A stretch of 64,000 nt of DNA from Haemonchus contortus (taxonomy: Eukaryota > Nematoda > Chromadorea > Rhabditida > Trichostrongylidae). Below the pieces are notes generated by a model, which saw only the letters and a program-made list of their open reading frames with translations, made no database searches and was not told the DNA's origin. Positions 37,301-48,492 of the stretch are shown here, one piece after another. Position numbers and translations under genes: made by a program. The stretch is taken from NCBI GenBank assembly GCA_000469685.2, contig LS997563.1:28497897-28561896 (forward strand), written 5' to 3'. Each line of letters begins with the position of its first letter. Position 1 is the first letter of the stretch.

Positions 37301-40300
37301 TCCGATGTTCTGCGCTTCACAACCGTTTGACTAAGGATCTGAACCTCAGACTCCATCCCTTTCACGTTCTCCCACTCCTTTAGCCGGAAATGCGGCAGGT
37401 AGGAAAACCAGAAATCCTCTTCCTACAAAAGTAGCGCATCCCAAGCATCACCCGAAATCTGTACAGCTCTATAGTGTGATAGAAAAGAAAAAAATCAGCG
37501 ACCACAGATAGCTAATCAAACTCCTACTCCTAAGTAAAGAAATCTCAAACACAAAACTCAAAACCACTCGATCTCGAAGATCATACATACCGCTGGTTTG
37601 TTTGATCCTCCAAAACCAGAAGACGCTACACTTCTAATGCTGTTTGCTCGATGAAATGATTCAGCTGTCGACGCCTGGAAGCGATCACAACGATAATGCA
37701 AACGAAACAACAAAAGCAAGCAAGGAATCACAGGAAGGCAGGCAAGCCTAAGGCCCAGCCATTCAGGAGGAAGCGACAGAATCACAGGAATACACACAGC
37801 ACTCTACACACACTTGAAATGGGTTAGAAAAAGTGCATGCTCGTAGTATGATAAATGCACATACCGTAGGCGAACCGCCAACGTTCTGGGTGAACTGGCC
37901 CCCATTGGAGATCGGGGTTGACAGCCGATTTGATTGCGTATAGGATGGATCTTCGTTGAAATCGATACCGCTTATTGTGGACGACGGACGTGAAACGTTG
38001 CTCTGCCTATGAATTCAGAAATAAGTACAGAGATATTTGTTCAAGGTCCATTACAGGGTAATTTAAGGTATGTGTGCCGTTGAAGCCGAAAACGCTATCT
38101 CATGGGTTAGTTTACTTGGTGAGTAATTCAGCGACCTAGCCGCACATGGAGTTTCACTGTAGGAGTTCAAATCCCCCATTGGGCATCCTATTTACTTCCC
38201 CCATCCAGTTCCTTTCACGCAATCGTTCATAACTCCAAAGCAGCTACTTGAAAGGTAACCATCGGACGGAGGGGCTCCCGGGTAACTTCCTCAGCCCTCA
38301 ACATAGGTCCCAGGTACTACCTCAAGGCACTATTACACATTCACCTTTCTTCATCTTTCGAGGTATAACTGGGTATTCATAAAATGTGTAATTTAAGTCC
38401 TCCCATGTAATGGTGCATTGGCCACGACGGTGATGCCCCATAACCGAGAAACAGCCTTTCTTACTCGGAGGGCTTAATGCCGCCGGAGCTAAAGCCAATT
38501 TTATGGGGGAGGCCATAATCGTTAATCCCAGAATAAAAAATCCCATATACTTTCGAGCATGGCTGGAGACTTGAGTGCAAATCTACAACCATTCAGGCTT
38601 TGAGAAACAGTGTTTCCAAAATGACTGAGTTGACGAGAAGGGATTCAGATAAGATGACCTAGAAAACCCAGACTACCACCAGAACCTGAAACATTCTGCC
38701 CTGCAATAGGGGCATGCTAGAACTAGCTCGACATGTGCCATCGCTGTCGATACCCAGAAACAGGGTCTATTCATCGCATGATGGTCTCGTTCGAGATGAA
38801 AAGGTCCTGAAAAATTGGTCGACCTAGTTTTGGTGTGCTGACCCCAACGGCATGTGTTGGGCTATATCAGAACAAACTGTACGGGTGACAACCATTAGTC
38901 GCGAGACGCTTTTGTAAGTAGTACGCCTCGAAAGAGCTCATCCACGTACGAGATCAGAGCAAGACCCGCGTATGAACGCAATACCCACCGAGCCCGTTTC
39001 CCCTACCCGACAAAACTTCTACGCGCATCCAGGCGCGGCGATATTATAGCCAAACCAAAATCGCTTATCAAGTCATCTCTCTCCGAAAGGAGAGGCAGGT
39101 CGCAATACACTAGAAAACTGAGAAACTCACTTTCCCTCGCGATAGACAACAGCGTTGCCGTTTGGGACTGGAGGAGCCAAATGACCATTCGATTCCAACG
39201 ACGAGTTTGTATCGTTTTGAGAGAATATCGTATGCCCGTCTTGAAGTGACGACAGCCTGGAAGTCAGTAATTTGACTATAAAACCACAAAAAATCATAAA
39301 TATCGATAACTAATCCTATGAATGAATGACTTTTTGCTGATAGTCCTGTTGAGACGGCTCATGAACCGAGTGCTGCGCGAGCTTGTCATGCTGGCACTGC
39401 TTACTCCACTAGTCACTGACATCGTATCCTCGGCCTGTTTGTGTCTGCCTCCGACCAACTTTATTTTCCTCTTCATCTTATCTAACATTCCGTCTGAAAA
39501 GTGATGAGGAGTTGACCCATCATAAATCAAAATTGAAAAGTAAAAGAGTCGAGTGTAAAGTTGAAAGTCGCCAGTTTTCTAGTAAATCTTGGCATGAAGT
39601 CAGTGAAGTTTTTCCGCTGGTTTAAGTCAATTCCGTTCGGGATGCACCAACATTCACCTCCATTAAGAATACTGTATTGATGCCACAAATATGTGGACCA
39701 AGCCTTGTACACCCTTATTCGGCTATTCGACCGTCCTTACCTCTTTCTTTAAATTTGCAAACTTAGTATACTTGAGATTCTACCGATCAAAAGCCCTGGT
39801 CGACTTTAGTTCAGGTTTCAGAAATAATGATATGGTAACTTCACCTAAGATACCATAACATTCAATTTTAGGCCTAGGCAGACTTGTAAACATAAATAAG
39901 TGCCAGAGAACTGTTTAATTTTGAAAAATTCCGAGCAAATTTGAGTTTCAGATTTTGACAGAGGCCCATTTTCGGAACCTTTGCCGAATCAAGCTATACG
40001 ATCATCTCAAAGCCTCGCAAACAGATTTGAATTTGAAAACTCCGTGAACAAGGACAAAACTAAACTGAAAAAAGCGCAAAGACATCTCCGGGGACAGAAA
40101 ACCTCTCCAAACATTCGTTTGCAGCAAATGCTTTTCACTAAATGGATCTCGAGCTGAGAGCTATAAAGGAACGGCTTATCTATAGAAAAGAGAGGTTCTC
40201 GAATGACAACATTAAAATTCTCAGCAAACGTTCGCCTCGTTGTGCGCAATGGAACATTTCACTGCTAAATAGCTACAAAACGGCCATTCGGTCTAACCGG

Positions 40301-43300
40301 TATACGTTTTATGTTCGCTGGAATGATGTGAAAAAGCACACATAGGCTCCTACCAGACAATGAGAGTTTTTCACTGTCTCTCCTTACGGGAGGTAATTTC
40401 AACACCATATTCAGGTATTTAAATAATTCAATAATGGCTGGAATGGCGACGAGGATGACCTTCGACTCATTTCATTTGCATTCCAAACTTCTTCTTTCCC
40501 TGTAGAAGTCATAAAGTCATTTGGGATTGATCAACCGCGCACTTCGAAATGCGCCCAACCCACAACCCACAGCCCATTCGGCTTCCGTTCATAACCGTAG
40601 TTCCCATCAAATAGTATCTTATCCTCCCAGATGAGTTTGGTGCCAACTGACCGACCCCGGAGGGATGTAAAGCTTGGTTTGTCTACGCGGAAATCGATTC
40701 AGGGTTCAACCCCCGGACCATGCCTGTGTGATAGTGCGCCACTTGCCACTGCACCACTTTCGCCCTTTCACCTTTACGTTTCTCGAACCTTATTCTATTT
40801 TTCATCAAATTCACGATTTTGTTTCCTTGTTTATTTCTTCACTTGTTTACCTAGTTGATCATTTCGGACCACTCAAACTGCATGTGGATGGAAAAGGAAT
40901 AGAACTAGCCAAGAAACTCATTAAAGGGTAGAAACGAAAATTGGAAAGCGTCACCTTCTGGAGGATGACCAAAAGGAGCAAGCGAGCTTCGGACAGAATG
41001 CGCACCTTTTTGAAATGAAGAGGCGGATCCATTTTTAGAAGAGAATGAGGCGTCAGCGATGTCATACAGTCAGATAAAAAAGGCAGTTTAGGCTTATACT
41101 AATCGGAGATAGCAATTGCTTCTACCTCACCTGATCAGAACGAATCCAATTGGAACCCAAGAGAATGGGAAAAGAGAGTTCATCTCACAGTCAGTAATAA
41201 GAACAAACACGAACCAGATGGCCGAAGCGATCCAGTCGGAATTGTCCTTTTTTACAATCTCAGGTGCCCGCCAGTGTTTCCTATAATCTCCTAGCATCAT
41301 GGTATACCGTGCTATACAGAAAACATGGACGGACTTCAAGGCTCAAGTCAGAAGATTACTTTTTTCTTCCTGTTTACGACTTTACCACATCGAGATCCTC
41401 AGATACTATCCAACTGAAGAATCGTATTCGGACCCCTCCGACTTCAGCTCCGTTCAATAGAACAGATTCCAATGGACCATTCAATCCCGATAATGTTATC
41501 TGATGGAGCTAGCTTCAGGACATGAAGGAAAAGAAACCAAAAAAGTCCCGAAATTCAAAAAAGCGAAGAAGACATATTAGGTGAACAAATAACCCTATTT
41601 TTGCAGTCCCGATGCCATAAATTTAAATGAATATTAGAGATGCTCAGAAAGGTCAAGGAAGTGTAAGGAAAATTATGGCCAGTTGCCAACAAAGCATCCG
41701 ATACTTCCCGGTCAAGCGTAGGTATAGCCAGAAGTCTCCGCGACATTAGTAAAACAAGTGGGAGGATGGGAGGAGGAGCTTGACAAAGACTGGATTTCCC
41801 AATGAAGAACCTGATGTCGTTTCATGGGTGTGGTGTTGGCTCATGAAATTCACGAGAGTGATTTCCATTTTTAGTAATCATATGCGCGATCAATAGGATA
41901 AGCGGAAGCGATAGAGCAGCCAGCGGACGATTCATAAACCGACCAGCATCCGAATAGACCATTATGAGAGATGGGCTGGGCACACACCTGGGTGCTTTAT
42001 GCACAGCGTCCAAAATAGAACATGATCACCATTCTGCGATGAAACCGTGGACATGCCGAAGGAATTGAGGGTGATTATTCGATTTCTCGTCAGGGTTCTG
42101 CCCCCATTTGGGAACCGTACTCACGATAGGTCCACATCTTCCAGTGCTGAATGAAAAACGGGTGTCATCCCAAGACTCCTTGCCAATGGTACCCACTTGG
42201 TCCTCAGGCTGGCCTGTTTCGTACATTAGCCTCTACCTTTTCCCATGATTTTACTGAAACTGGATTGATAACAGATCAAATTTATAGGGGTATGGATCCA
42301 CGTTGGACTCTGCTTGAAGTCAGAAACTTCTATGGCCAGTCAAAAAGTAAGAAGACTCTAAGAGCGCGATATCAAGTGCAGTGGGCAGGATAAGTGCATG
42401 GTTGAAGACCGCTGCGCCCTCCTGTTAATTTACGCCTCCTCTTCAATGAGCAGTTGACTGAAAACAGGAGATAGGCAATTACCAACTCTCACACGCAAAG
42501 GCTTTGCCTATAGATTTTTTGTGTTCACAAACGAGAGTGAGGATCTACGGAAGACAGCACTTCCCCTCCTCAAAAACTTTCACTGCCAGACGTTTTAGGG
42601 CGGTTAGTTGTGATGCTTCTAAATCCCTATGACCACACTTGATAGCCCATTACCTTTTAGTTTACAACAGGACGTAAAATGGTCACACACGTAGGAAAAC
42701 GGTCGTTCGAAGAAAGGGGCACTATTGCCTTCTTTTTCTAAAGTTAGAAAACCATGAAACGTCTTTAAAACGAACGATTCCTTTGTAGCCCTACAACAAC
42801 AGCTGACACCAATAATGCCGAACTATCTCGTACGTATTGGTGGAATAATAATTTTGAGGCTCGCCCCAACAGAGCACTGTCTATGTCTTGACTTTCTCGT
42901 AACTGCTGCGTGGCTTTTCCACACACTCGGTTTTTAAATCAGTCCTTTCACTTTTTGGGTAAGGTTTCTATTCAAATACACAGTTATGAGACCCCTAGGT
43001 TTACTTCACCAAGACTGCCACATACAAGCAACCATGGTGGGATCACCTAGGAAAAGACAATTTGTAGATGAATCTGGAAGCATGGTTGGCTAGCATTTCA
43101 CTGATGAAGAAGAACTTCCTTATTTCTGAGAAAAGTATTGCTTGGAAGTTTGCTGCATTCCGAACACTATTTCCCGAATAAAGCTTTTGTAGCCGTTTCT
43201 TCTCGACTGCTGAGATATAGCATTGGGTAAACATAGTGACAGCCCGAAAACAAGCCTTAGTCAACCCGCCTCATAGAAGATTTCAATAGGATGCTGAGTA

Positions 43301-44260
43301 ATACCCAAAAACATCATGAACAAGTCGAAAAAGCTGAGAAATCATATGGAAGTTTATGGGACGCATCTCAAAGAAAAGAACCCATTTCGAAGGAAAGGAC
43401 CCAGACACATCCAGTCCTATATCGTTCATACTGATCGCGCTCTAACGGGCTCAAAGTGCGCTCACGAAAAGATAACGTTTCCACCCATAATTTCACTTTC
43501 TTCCTGGGGTCTTGTTAAAATTCTCCAAATAATGATAGAACGAAAAAAATGATCTAAAAAAGGGAGGAACATTGTATACCTTTTTCTATCTTGTTCAAGG
43601 ATGTGTTCGAAACAGACAGTGATGGTTTCTCATAGGTAAATGTGAACTGCAACTGAATTTCGCCTCTGAAAGGTGATAAAATTCGGTTCAAACCCCATTA
43701 ATCAATATGTGGGAAGCCTCACAGCTCCATATAAGTTCCCACCTGTATTTGCTGTCATCTCGTTTCTTCTTCAGTGCAAACCACATATGTCCACCTACTT
43801 TTTTTGCTTGATCAATCGGAACTTCACATTTACCGATTACCTCTGAAATTCGTAATGAATTTCAGCTGATTTCTCCTTCTGCAAGCTAATCGAATGCAAA
43901 ATCTTACCTGCTCCACCGAATTTCGTTTTGCTTTGGACGGTCACCGTTATATGCGTAGATTTGTCCGTTACTTTGCTAAATATCGGGGTAAGTTGTGGTG
44001 ATAAGTTGTAACAAGTGGTAAAGAGTGATAATGCACTTACAATTCACAATGTTCGTCCCATCGACAATCACCATCTGTGTTCACCACTTCTGTAATGGCA
44101 CGACTACGCATCGAACCTTTTCCGTGAAGAACCACAGTCGCGTACGCATCCAACGTGACATGATTCTTCAGATACAGGCCGCGTGCGCCTTCCACTGAAA
44201 TTCAACGGTCGAGATGGTAGAGCTGAGGGAAGAGAAGTCAAACTATTATATTATATCTAT

Positions 44261-44291
<31 letters not shown>

Positions 44292-46858
44292 TTACATATA
44301 TTTATTTATTCATTTATTCTTTCACTGCGCCACAACTAGTAAATAAACCATCCAACGCCACTGTGCAATGTGAGACTCGAAAAGTAAAAAAAGGACAAAA
44401 TCACTGATAATAAAAGATGTTCATACAGAAAACAACCCATAAAGGTACTAAAAGATCCCACCCTTTTTCTGATAACCGCACTTACCTCGGCAACAAAAGG
44501 TTACTAAATCATAGGCAAGACTTAGATTTGTAAAAACTAAAAAAAAAGCATCAGATCAATCTAAAAAATAACAGTGCATGCCAAGATACCTTGACATTTG
44601 AGAACCCCAGAGCCTTACCAGGAGTTGAATATCAAATGGCTTATAGAAACACCAAAAAGATTACCCTAAAAAGAACTGAGGAGACTCGAAATAGGCAAGT
44701 CTTACTTGGATAGTGATCAAAGAAAAGACATTGGTCACAGCCAGGGTAATTCAGCAGGATAGCCGCGCAGCGTATGGGTATAGAAAAAGAGGCATCAATC
44801 ACTACGATGAGCTTCTTGGTCTACTGTAGCAGTTCCATTTCAAATGAATCAAGCTGTAATAGATCACGACCGAATGATTGTCGAATTTACGACAATGTTC
44901 AATGTTTGATTGATGACTGTTCCATTCCAGCTTCAAAATACGTAATTGGAAGCATTCGTCTAAGGAGTTATAAAGAATCTCTCTCATTTATAAAGCAGAA
45001 ACTTGGTGTGTCGTTTTGTCGGTTTGGGTGTTTGTCGGTGTGTCCGTCTGCAAACTTTATGATTACGATAAAGGCAGTGATATGGATAACCCAGCTCAAT
45101 TCTACATTCCTCTACATTTCTTCACTTGAGAGGAAGGGGGGAGGGACACTTCTAACTGCTTAGTAAGTGTAAGGAATGAGGGCCCGGCGTAAACCGGGCG
45201 GGGCAACTGGTAAAGGGTAAAGGATAAAGTCTAGGAGCGTTAATCAATCCCATCTGTAGATGCGCCCACGCCTTCGACTTCCACTCAGAATCGTAGTGGC
45301 GCAATGAATACGTCTATAACCTGTACAGTGACTTGCGGTGGCCAGCCGATGTACAAGTCAGTGCTCCTATCCTCCCAGACAAGCGTGGTACCAATTAACC
45401 GATCCCGGGGGTTTGGAGACCTGGTTGATTTAGGCGGACATCGATCTAGGATTCGAATACCACTTCCACCTCGCCGCACGACTATTTTGTCAAAATATCC
45501 TGATGATGTATCCATCAACTGCATTCAACCACCACTGTTAAGCTCAAACCTTGCATTTTGCACTGCTTGTCAAACTTTAAGGCTAAATAAGTGCTTTTGA
45601 GATGAGAATTTTTTGGAATAAGGGAAAAAGTGAAGTTCTGGTTGAGGTATTCACTTCAGTTCGAATGTTTTGACTAGCAAATACTGTCCGCGATCCAAAT
45701 ACCGTCCAAGTTCACGAGATTTCCCTCATACCGAAGTTATTTACTCAGGCTGACCTCTTTTTTAAACAATCGTTATTGGTTTAGACTGCACCTCTGGAGA
45801 GTTGTTTTCCTCACCCACAATCCATGAGAGATAACACCAAGGGTCGCACATCGACAAACACCTTACAGCCACACTTCATCATCATTTCGAGTAAAAGCCG
45901 TTAGGATAGGCCAGTGAAAAGACCTGAAGTACTGTGACAGAACCAACTCTGATGGAACCTTATCATAGAGGAGTTCCATTGGCCATTCTCCACTGTTGGC
46001 GGAGCCTTTCACCTATGGGCAGCACCAAGTCATCGATGGATTCTTGTCCGCGATTGACGTAACTAGGCATAGTACGTTTGATGGGCTGTCACATCACTTG
46101 GGGAAAATACCAAACACGATGATCTGACAGCGATAACCCTATCGGCCTTTCTCGAAAGCTTCATATCAGATTGAAGAAGAGCTATATTCATTTTCGATGG
46201 TGGAAACAATAAAGTCCGATTTTCGAAACTAACTCGATTTACTTGTTCCTCTTACTTCTTTTACCAAGTAGTGATCCAAAAGAGAAAACAGAATTTGGCA
46301 CCCGTCAGCATAATAGAAATCTACAACCTCTTGAAGACCTATGGGCTTAATGGGGCATTCCTTTTACATGACCAACTACCAACTCACCTGACCATCATCT
46401 ATGAGCCTATGACTCCAGTCACTGTAACTTTTTCTAGAAGTACGGTACCTGAGAAAAGCTCTTACAAATACCCAAAGCCGTCGAAACACCTTTCATACAT
46501 GGTATTAAATCAAATTTCTTTCATACTGTGATCCAGATTCGGATTTCTACAAAAACCTAAATGGAATGTGATCTCAAAAAAAAGTGGAAAATCTGGATTG
46601 AAAACAGAGCAACACAAAGCCAGCACACACTGCACCGAATAGTATTGTGTTGCATTATTTGTTTTTTACTGATTGTATTGTTGTAGTATATTGCATTGCA
46701 CTGGATCAACAATTACTATCGCGGTTGCCGATCTCACCACAAAACCAAAGAGAGTCATCCGCCCCATTGACCTATTCTGATTCGATAAAGAACCGCAAAG
46801 GTATTTGACCAGAGAATTTTCGGAACTCACCATGAACGAGTAGAGTATTCGGCTCCAT
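34298..46858 (-). CDS. rfip: Rab11 family-interacting protein (class I, C2 + Rab11-binding domain), gene copy B
   Basis: Nine minus-strand exons: 46858-46831, 44194-44041, 43975-43908, 39493-39331, 39256-39131, 38006-37865, 37674-37591, 36441-36316, 34378-34298. All junction phases agree and the sum is 972 nt, i.e. 323 residues plus TAA. Residues 1 to about 84 form an N-terminal C2 domain (MEPNTLLVH, then VEGARGLYLKNH, then RWDEHCEF, then a strand ending KTKFGGA). A basic stretch (DKMKRKIK) and a Ser/Thr-rich linker follow. The C-terminus is the FIP Rab11-binding coiled coil with the diagnostic RLRDMEEYMDNL joined to ISRVMERNPELL. In the family, the C2 domain binds acidic phospholipids and the RBD recruits active Rab11 to recycling endosomes. 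Human FIPs have YID where this has YMD. Donor at 39331 (AAAAA/GTCATT) and RBD donor (CTG/GTTGGT) are weak. The last C2 strands have no visible exon; a phase 1/1 exon between 43908 and 39493 may be missing. Product class is confident; exact model less so. Confidence 0.84.
34586..34872 (+). mobile_element. tRNA-derived SINE, full length, flanked by two antisense fragments
   Basis: Head GTTGTAGGGGCAAGTGGTGC, B-box GGTTCGAATCCC, 3' GTTGGTTAACGCCCC and a TCCTTTATAA tail. Antisense pieces of the same family abut it on the left (34525-34585) and right (34870-35020), in the last intron of Rab11-FIP copy B. Confidence 0.88.
34870..35020 (-). mobile_element. tRNA-derived SINE fragment, antisense
   Basis: GTGGGCCAGCCGATGCTGAA, CTATCCTTTCAGACGAGTC and GGAAGGCTTGGTCGCGCTAG are the middle and head-proximal modules. 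It begins directly at the tail of the sense copy. Confidence 0.7.
35935..36235 (+). mobile_element. tRNA-derived SINE, full length and best-preserved copy
   Basis: It runs from a tRNA-like head (GGCAAGTGGCGCACTC, CGGGCTCGAATCCCGG) through GGTACCAGACTGGTCTGGG, GCTGGCCACCGCGAG and GAATGGAAGTCGAGTGCGGG to GATTGATTAACGCC. It ends in a short TTTATCC repeat tail. It serves here as the family reference, about 290 bp. Confidence 0.92.
36316..36441 (-). CDS. rfip: Rab11-FIP copy B, Rab11-binding-domain exon
   Basis: This 126-nt exon (42 residues) starts after TTGTTCAG. It encodes a heptad-patterned helix, QQDLLALVDSLRLELRVKDS, then RLRDMEEYMDNL. This is the FIP-RBD pattern (helix, then E-x-Y-I/M-D-N-L) that forms a parallel dimer binding two Rab11 molecules. 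It is the same length as the copy A exon at 2248-2123. The donor is the less usual GTTGGT, but the next exon joins in frame to ISRVMERNPELL, as the family predicts. Confidence 0.9.
36996..37149. mobile_element. Candidate small TIR element in Rab11-FIP copy B intron
   Basis: The ends AGGATGCGCCGTGGCGG and, inverted, AGGATGCACCATTGCGG match at about 13 of 16 positions. The segment is much more GC-rich than its intron. No target duplication was recognised. A related end (CCATGGCGCATCCTGAC) occurs near 32834. Confidence 0.4.
39494..43907. other. Large intron of Rab11-FIP copy B
   Basis: One SINE (40528-40768) is embedded. A missing exon for the last strands of the C2 domain, if it exists, should be here in phase 1/1; none was recognised. 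A short phrase, GCCCGCCAGTGTTTC at about 41268, recurs as CCCGCCAGTGTTTC near 60444. Confidence 0.45.
40528..40768 (-). mobile_element. tRNA-derived SINE
   Basis: A GATTGATCAACC end, CATTCGGCTTCCGTTCA, TTATCCTCCCAGATGAG and a head ending GTGCGCCACTTGCCACTGCA with CACCACTTTCGCC. A short internal part is missing. Confidence 0.8.
43908..44194 (-). CDS. rfip: Rab11-FIP copy B, C2-domain exons 2 and 3
   Basis: Exon 2 (44194-44041, TTTCAG acceptor, GTAAGT donor) carries most of the C2 fold: ARGLYLKNHVTLDAYATVVL, a basic loop (GKGSMRSR) and the RWDEHCEF strand matching the W-x-E-x-C-x-F pattern of human class I FIPs. Exon 3 (43975-43908, TTTAG acceptor, GTAAG donor) carries the ITVTV strand and KTKFGGA. 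The acidic Ca2+-binding loops of synaptotagmin-type C2 domains are not obvious, as is usual for FIP C2 domains, which bind lipid without calcium. Exon 3 ends in phase 1, and both the copy B exon at 39493 and the copy A exon at 6744 begin with AC in matching phase, each giving GGAD. Confidence 0.85.
44259..44293. repeat. (TTTA)n microsatellite
   Basis: About nine tandem TTTA units with further TTTATT copies to about 44318. It lies roughly 60 bp upstream of the acceptor of the C2 exon of Rab11-FIP copy B. Confidence 0.9.
45217..45482 (-). mobile_element. tRNA-derived SINE with tail, head truncated
   Basis: The antisense tail (GTAAAGGATAAAGT) is present, then GTTAATCAATCCCATCTG, GTGGCCAGCCGATGTACA and TCCTCCCAGACAAG. 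The tRNA-like head is disrupted after GGATTCGAATACC. Confidence 0.82.
46831..46858 (-). CDS. rfip: Rab11-FIP copy B, exon 1 with start codon
   Basis: The first exon encodes MEPNTLLVH plus one base, then a GTGAGT donor. Joining to exon 2 restores a Val codon and gives a continuous C2 strand (LLVHVEGARGLYL), the usual start of class I FIP C2 domains, which lie close to the N-terminus. The start was chosen because it is the only ATG before that strand. The DNA just 5' (46859-47020) is strikingly GC-rich compared with its surroundings, consistent with promoter or 5' UTR. No TTTCAG-type acceptor lies immediately upstream, so trans-splicing close to the ATG is not evident. Confidence 0.8.
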
Positions 46859-48472
46859 GGCGCCGTTTAACGCGAAAAAGACGCCAGCTCCGATCCGAGG
46901 AGGATGACTCGTCGTCGGCAGCGACTCGGAGCGACGGGCGGCGGTTGTGGATAAGCCTACGAATAGCGGATATCAGGAAGATCGCGTCGCGGATTAAAGT
47001 CATGAAAGCGTCTGGATGAAATGACAGGCTGTCTCACTGAGACGAATGTGACAACCATCAAAAATCGTCTGGCAAATCGGTCAAAATTGAGAACTTAGGG
47101 AGGAAAATGACGAATAAATCTTGGAAAACGGCATGACGCAAACAGAAGAAGAATGACTTAAGAAGCAATTGGATTGGAATGTCACGTACTCTGATGTGCC
47201 AGACGTTTCAGCAAAGGTTTAAGCATGAATGAAAGAAATTTTCAGAGATATGAACCGTTCAACGGTTGAAAATCAGCCAAAAAAAAACATAATGTATGGT
47301 CTTTGTATAACTTGATAACGAATCATTTCTAACAACAACAAAACGATCACAAAAACAACAACAACAATGAAGTTGGTGATAAGATTCAAGGGAAACACCA
47401 ATAAATCATGTAAACAAAAAAGTCGATAACGATCAGACTTACGCATCAATTGAGTTACACAAACGGGTGGGGCACATATTGAGTTGATCAGAGATTTCCC
47501 GTTTCAAAGAGCAGTTCGCGACAAGCCTAGTTTCGTAGAGTATGAACTGAGAAGGTAGTTTGGAACCTTAGCAATCGATACATACGATTTCTATGACGCA
47601 GTACGGTCTGAAACTGGTGCACCAAAGCTCAACATTGAGGGGGCGAAGTCGGCCTGGACATGGCGCAGCAACAGTTCAAAAGTCGCTAACCCACCAGTGA
47701 CTCAACGAAATTAGGGGCGGGTTGAGCAGCCTTTGAGCTCTTGTACGTCATTCCCAAACCGTAATCCGTCTCAACAAGTCTGATCTCTTCTTGTGCCACT
47801 TCCAGACCGTTTTTCACCACAAAAACGTTATCATGCATATCGCGTTCAAATTTTACTGCGGCCAGAACTGCTAGACGAACTTAAAAAAGACAGAAAATTC
47901 TGAGGCAGAATAGTTTGAGAGCGTTTGCTGATTAATCTGGATGAACGGTTTTTGTTGTTTACCTTCAGTCTTGCTGAGAAACTTATGGCAGAAGTAAAAA
48001 CAGCGGGTAATTCCTGTTCAACCCAGTATCATTGAACTGACTTACTACTTGCTAAACCTCCCCTACTGGAAGGAACTTTCAAGGTTAGACTTACAGCAAC
48101 CTATACATGGTACACTATGAAGACAAACAAAAAGTGAAATCAGAGTAGTAGTAGCCTGGAGAATCAATAGACCAATTAGACGCCCTCGTCTTCCTCGTCT
48201 TCTTCAGAGTCGGTCATTTCCGCACGAACATCTGTTGTGTTTCTTAACCGTGTTTCTTCTTCGCCATTTTCTTGTCCGTAGTGCACTGGAAGGACGATCA
48301 CTTGATTTCGTGCCTCTTTGTCCACCTGGAACTAAGCAACCATCAATTAGTTTTTCCGTCTGAGACCGGAGCAAGAAGCGGAGCAGATGAAGAGCTACAG
48401 CAGCAGGTGTACCGTAGTTATGTACCGCGAATATTCATATCAATCAAATTAAGGTCCTACCTCCTCCTCCTT

Positions 48473-48492
48473 CCCCCCCCCCCCCCCCCCCC
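48473..48492. repeat. 20-base C homopolymer
   Basis: An uninterrupted C run preceded by a pyrimidine-rich CTCCTCCTCC stretch. Shorter runs of 12-14 bases occur at 26035-26048, 33929-33940 (G) and 56786-56799. Confidence 0.9.

Noticed and set aside
38155..38192. B-box-like GTTCAAATCCC suggesting a tRNA
   Set aside because: No acceptor stem or A-box could be paired around it; probably a repeat remnant or chance.
42151..42393. Plus-strand frame ending RYQVQWAG, chromodomain-like
   Set aside because: Only a short W/Y phrase resembles a chromodomain; the frame stops at once and the rest does not match.
48176..48241. Acidic C-terminus-like frame (MTDSEEDEEDEGV then stop)
   Set aside because: It is separated by an in-frame stop from any upstream sequence, and the acceptor ACAACAG has no pyrimidine tract.
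48245..48286. Possible short terminal exon for RRP9 (CTTDKKMAKKKHG then stop, after CCTTCCAG)
   Set aside because: The phase fits, but the residues do not resemble the RIKEARN-type tail of RRP9 and the intron would be 6 kb; not enough to call.
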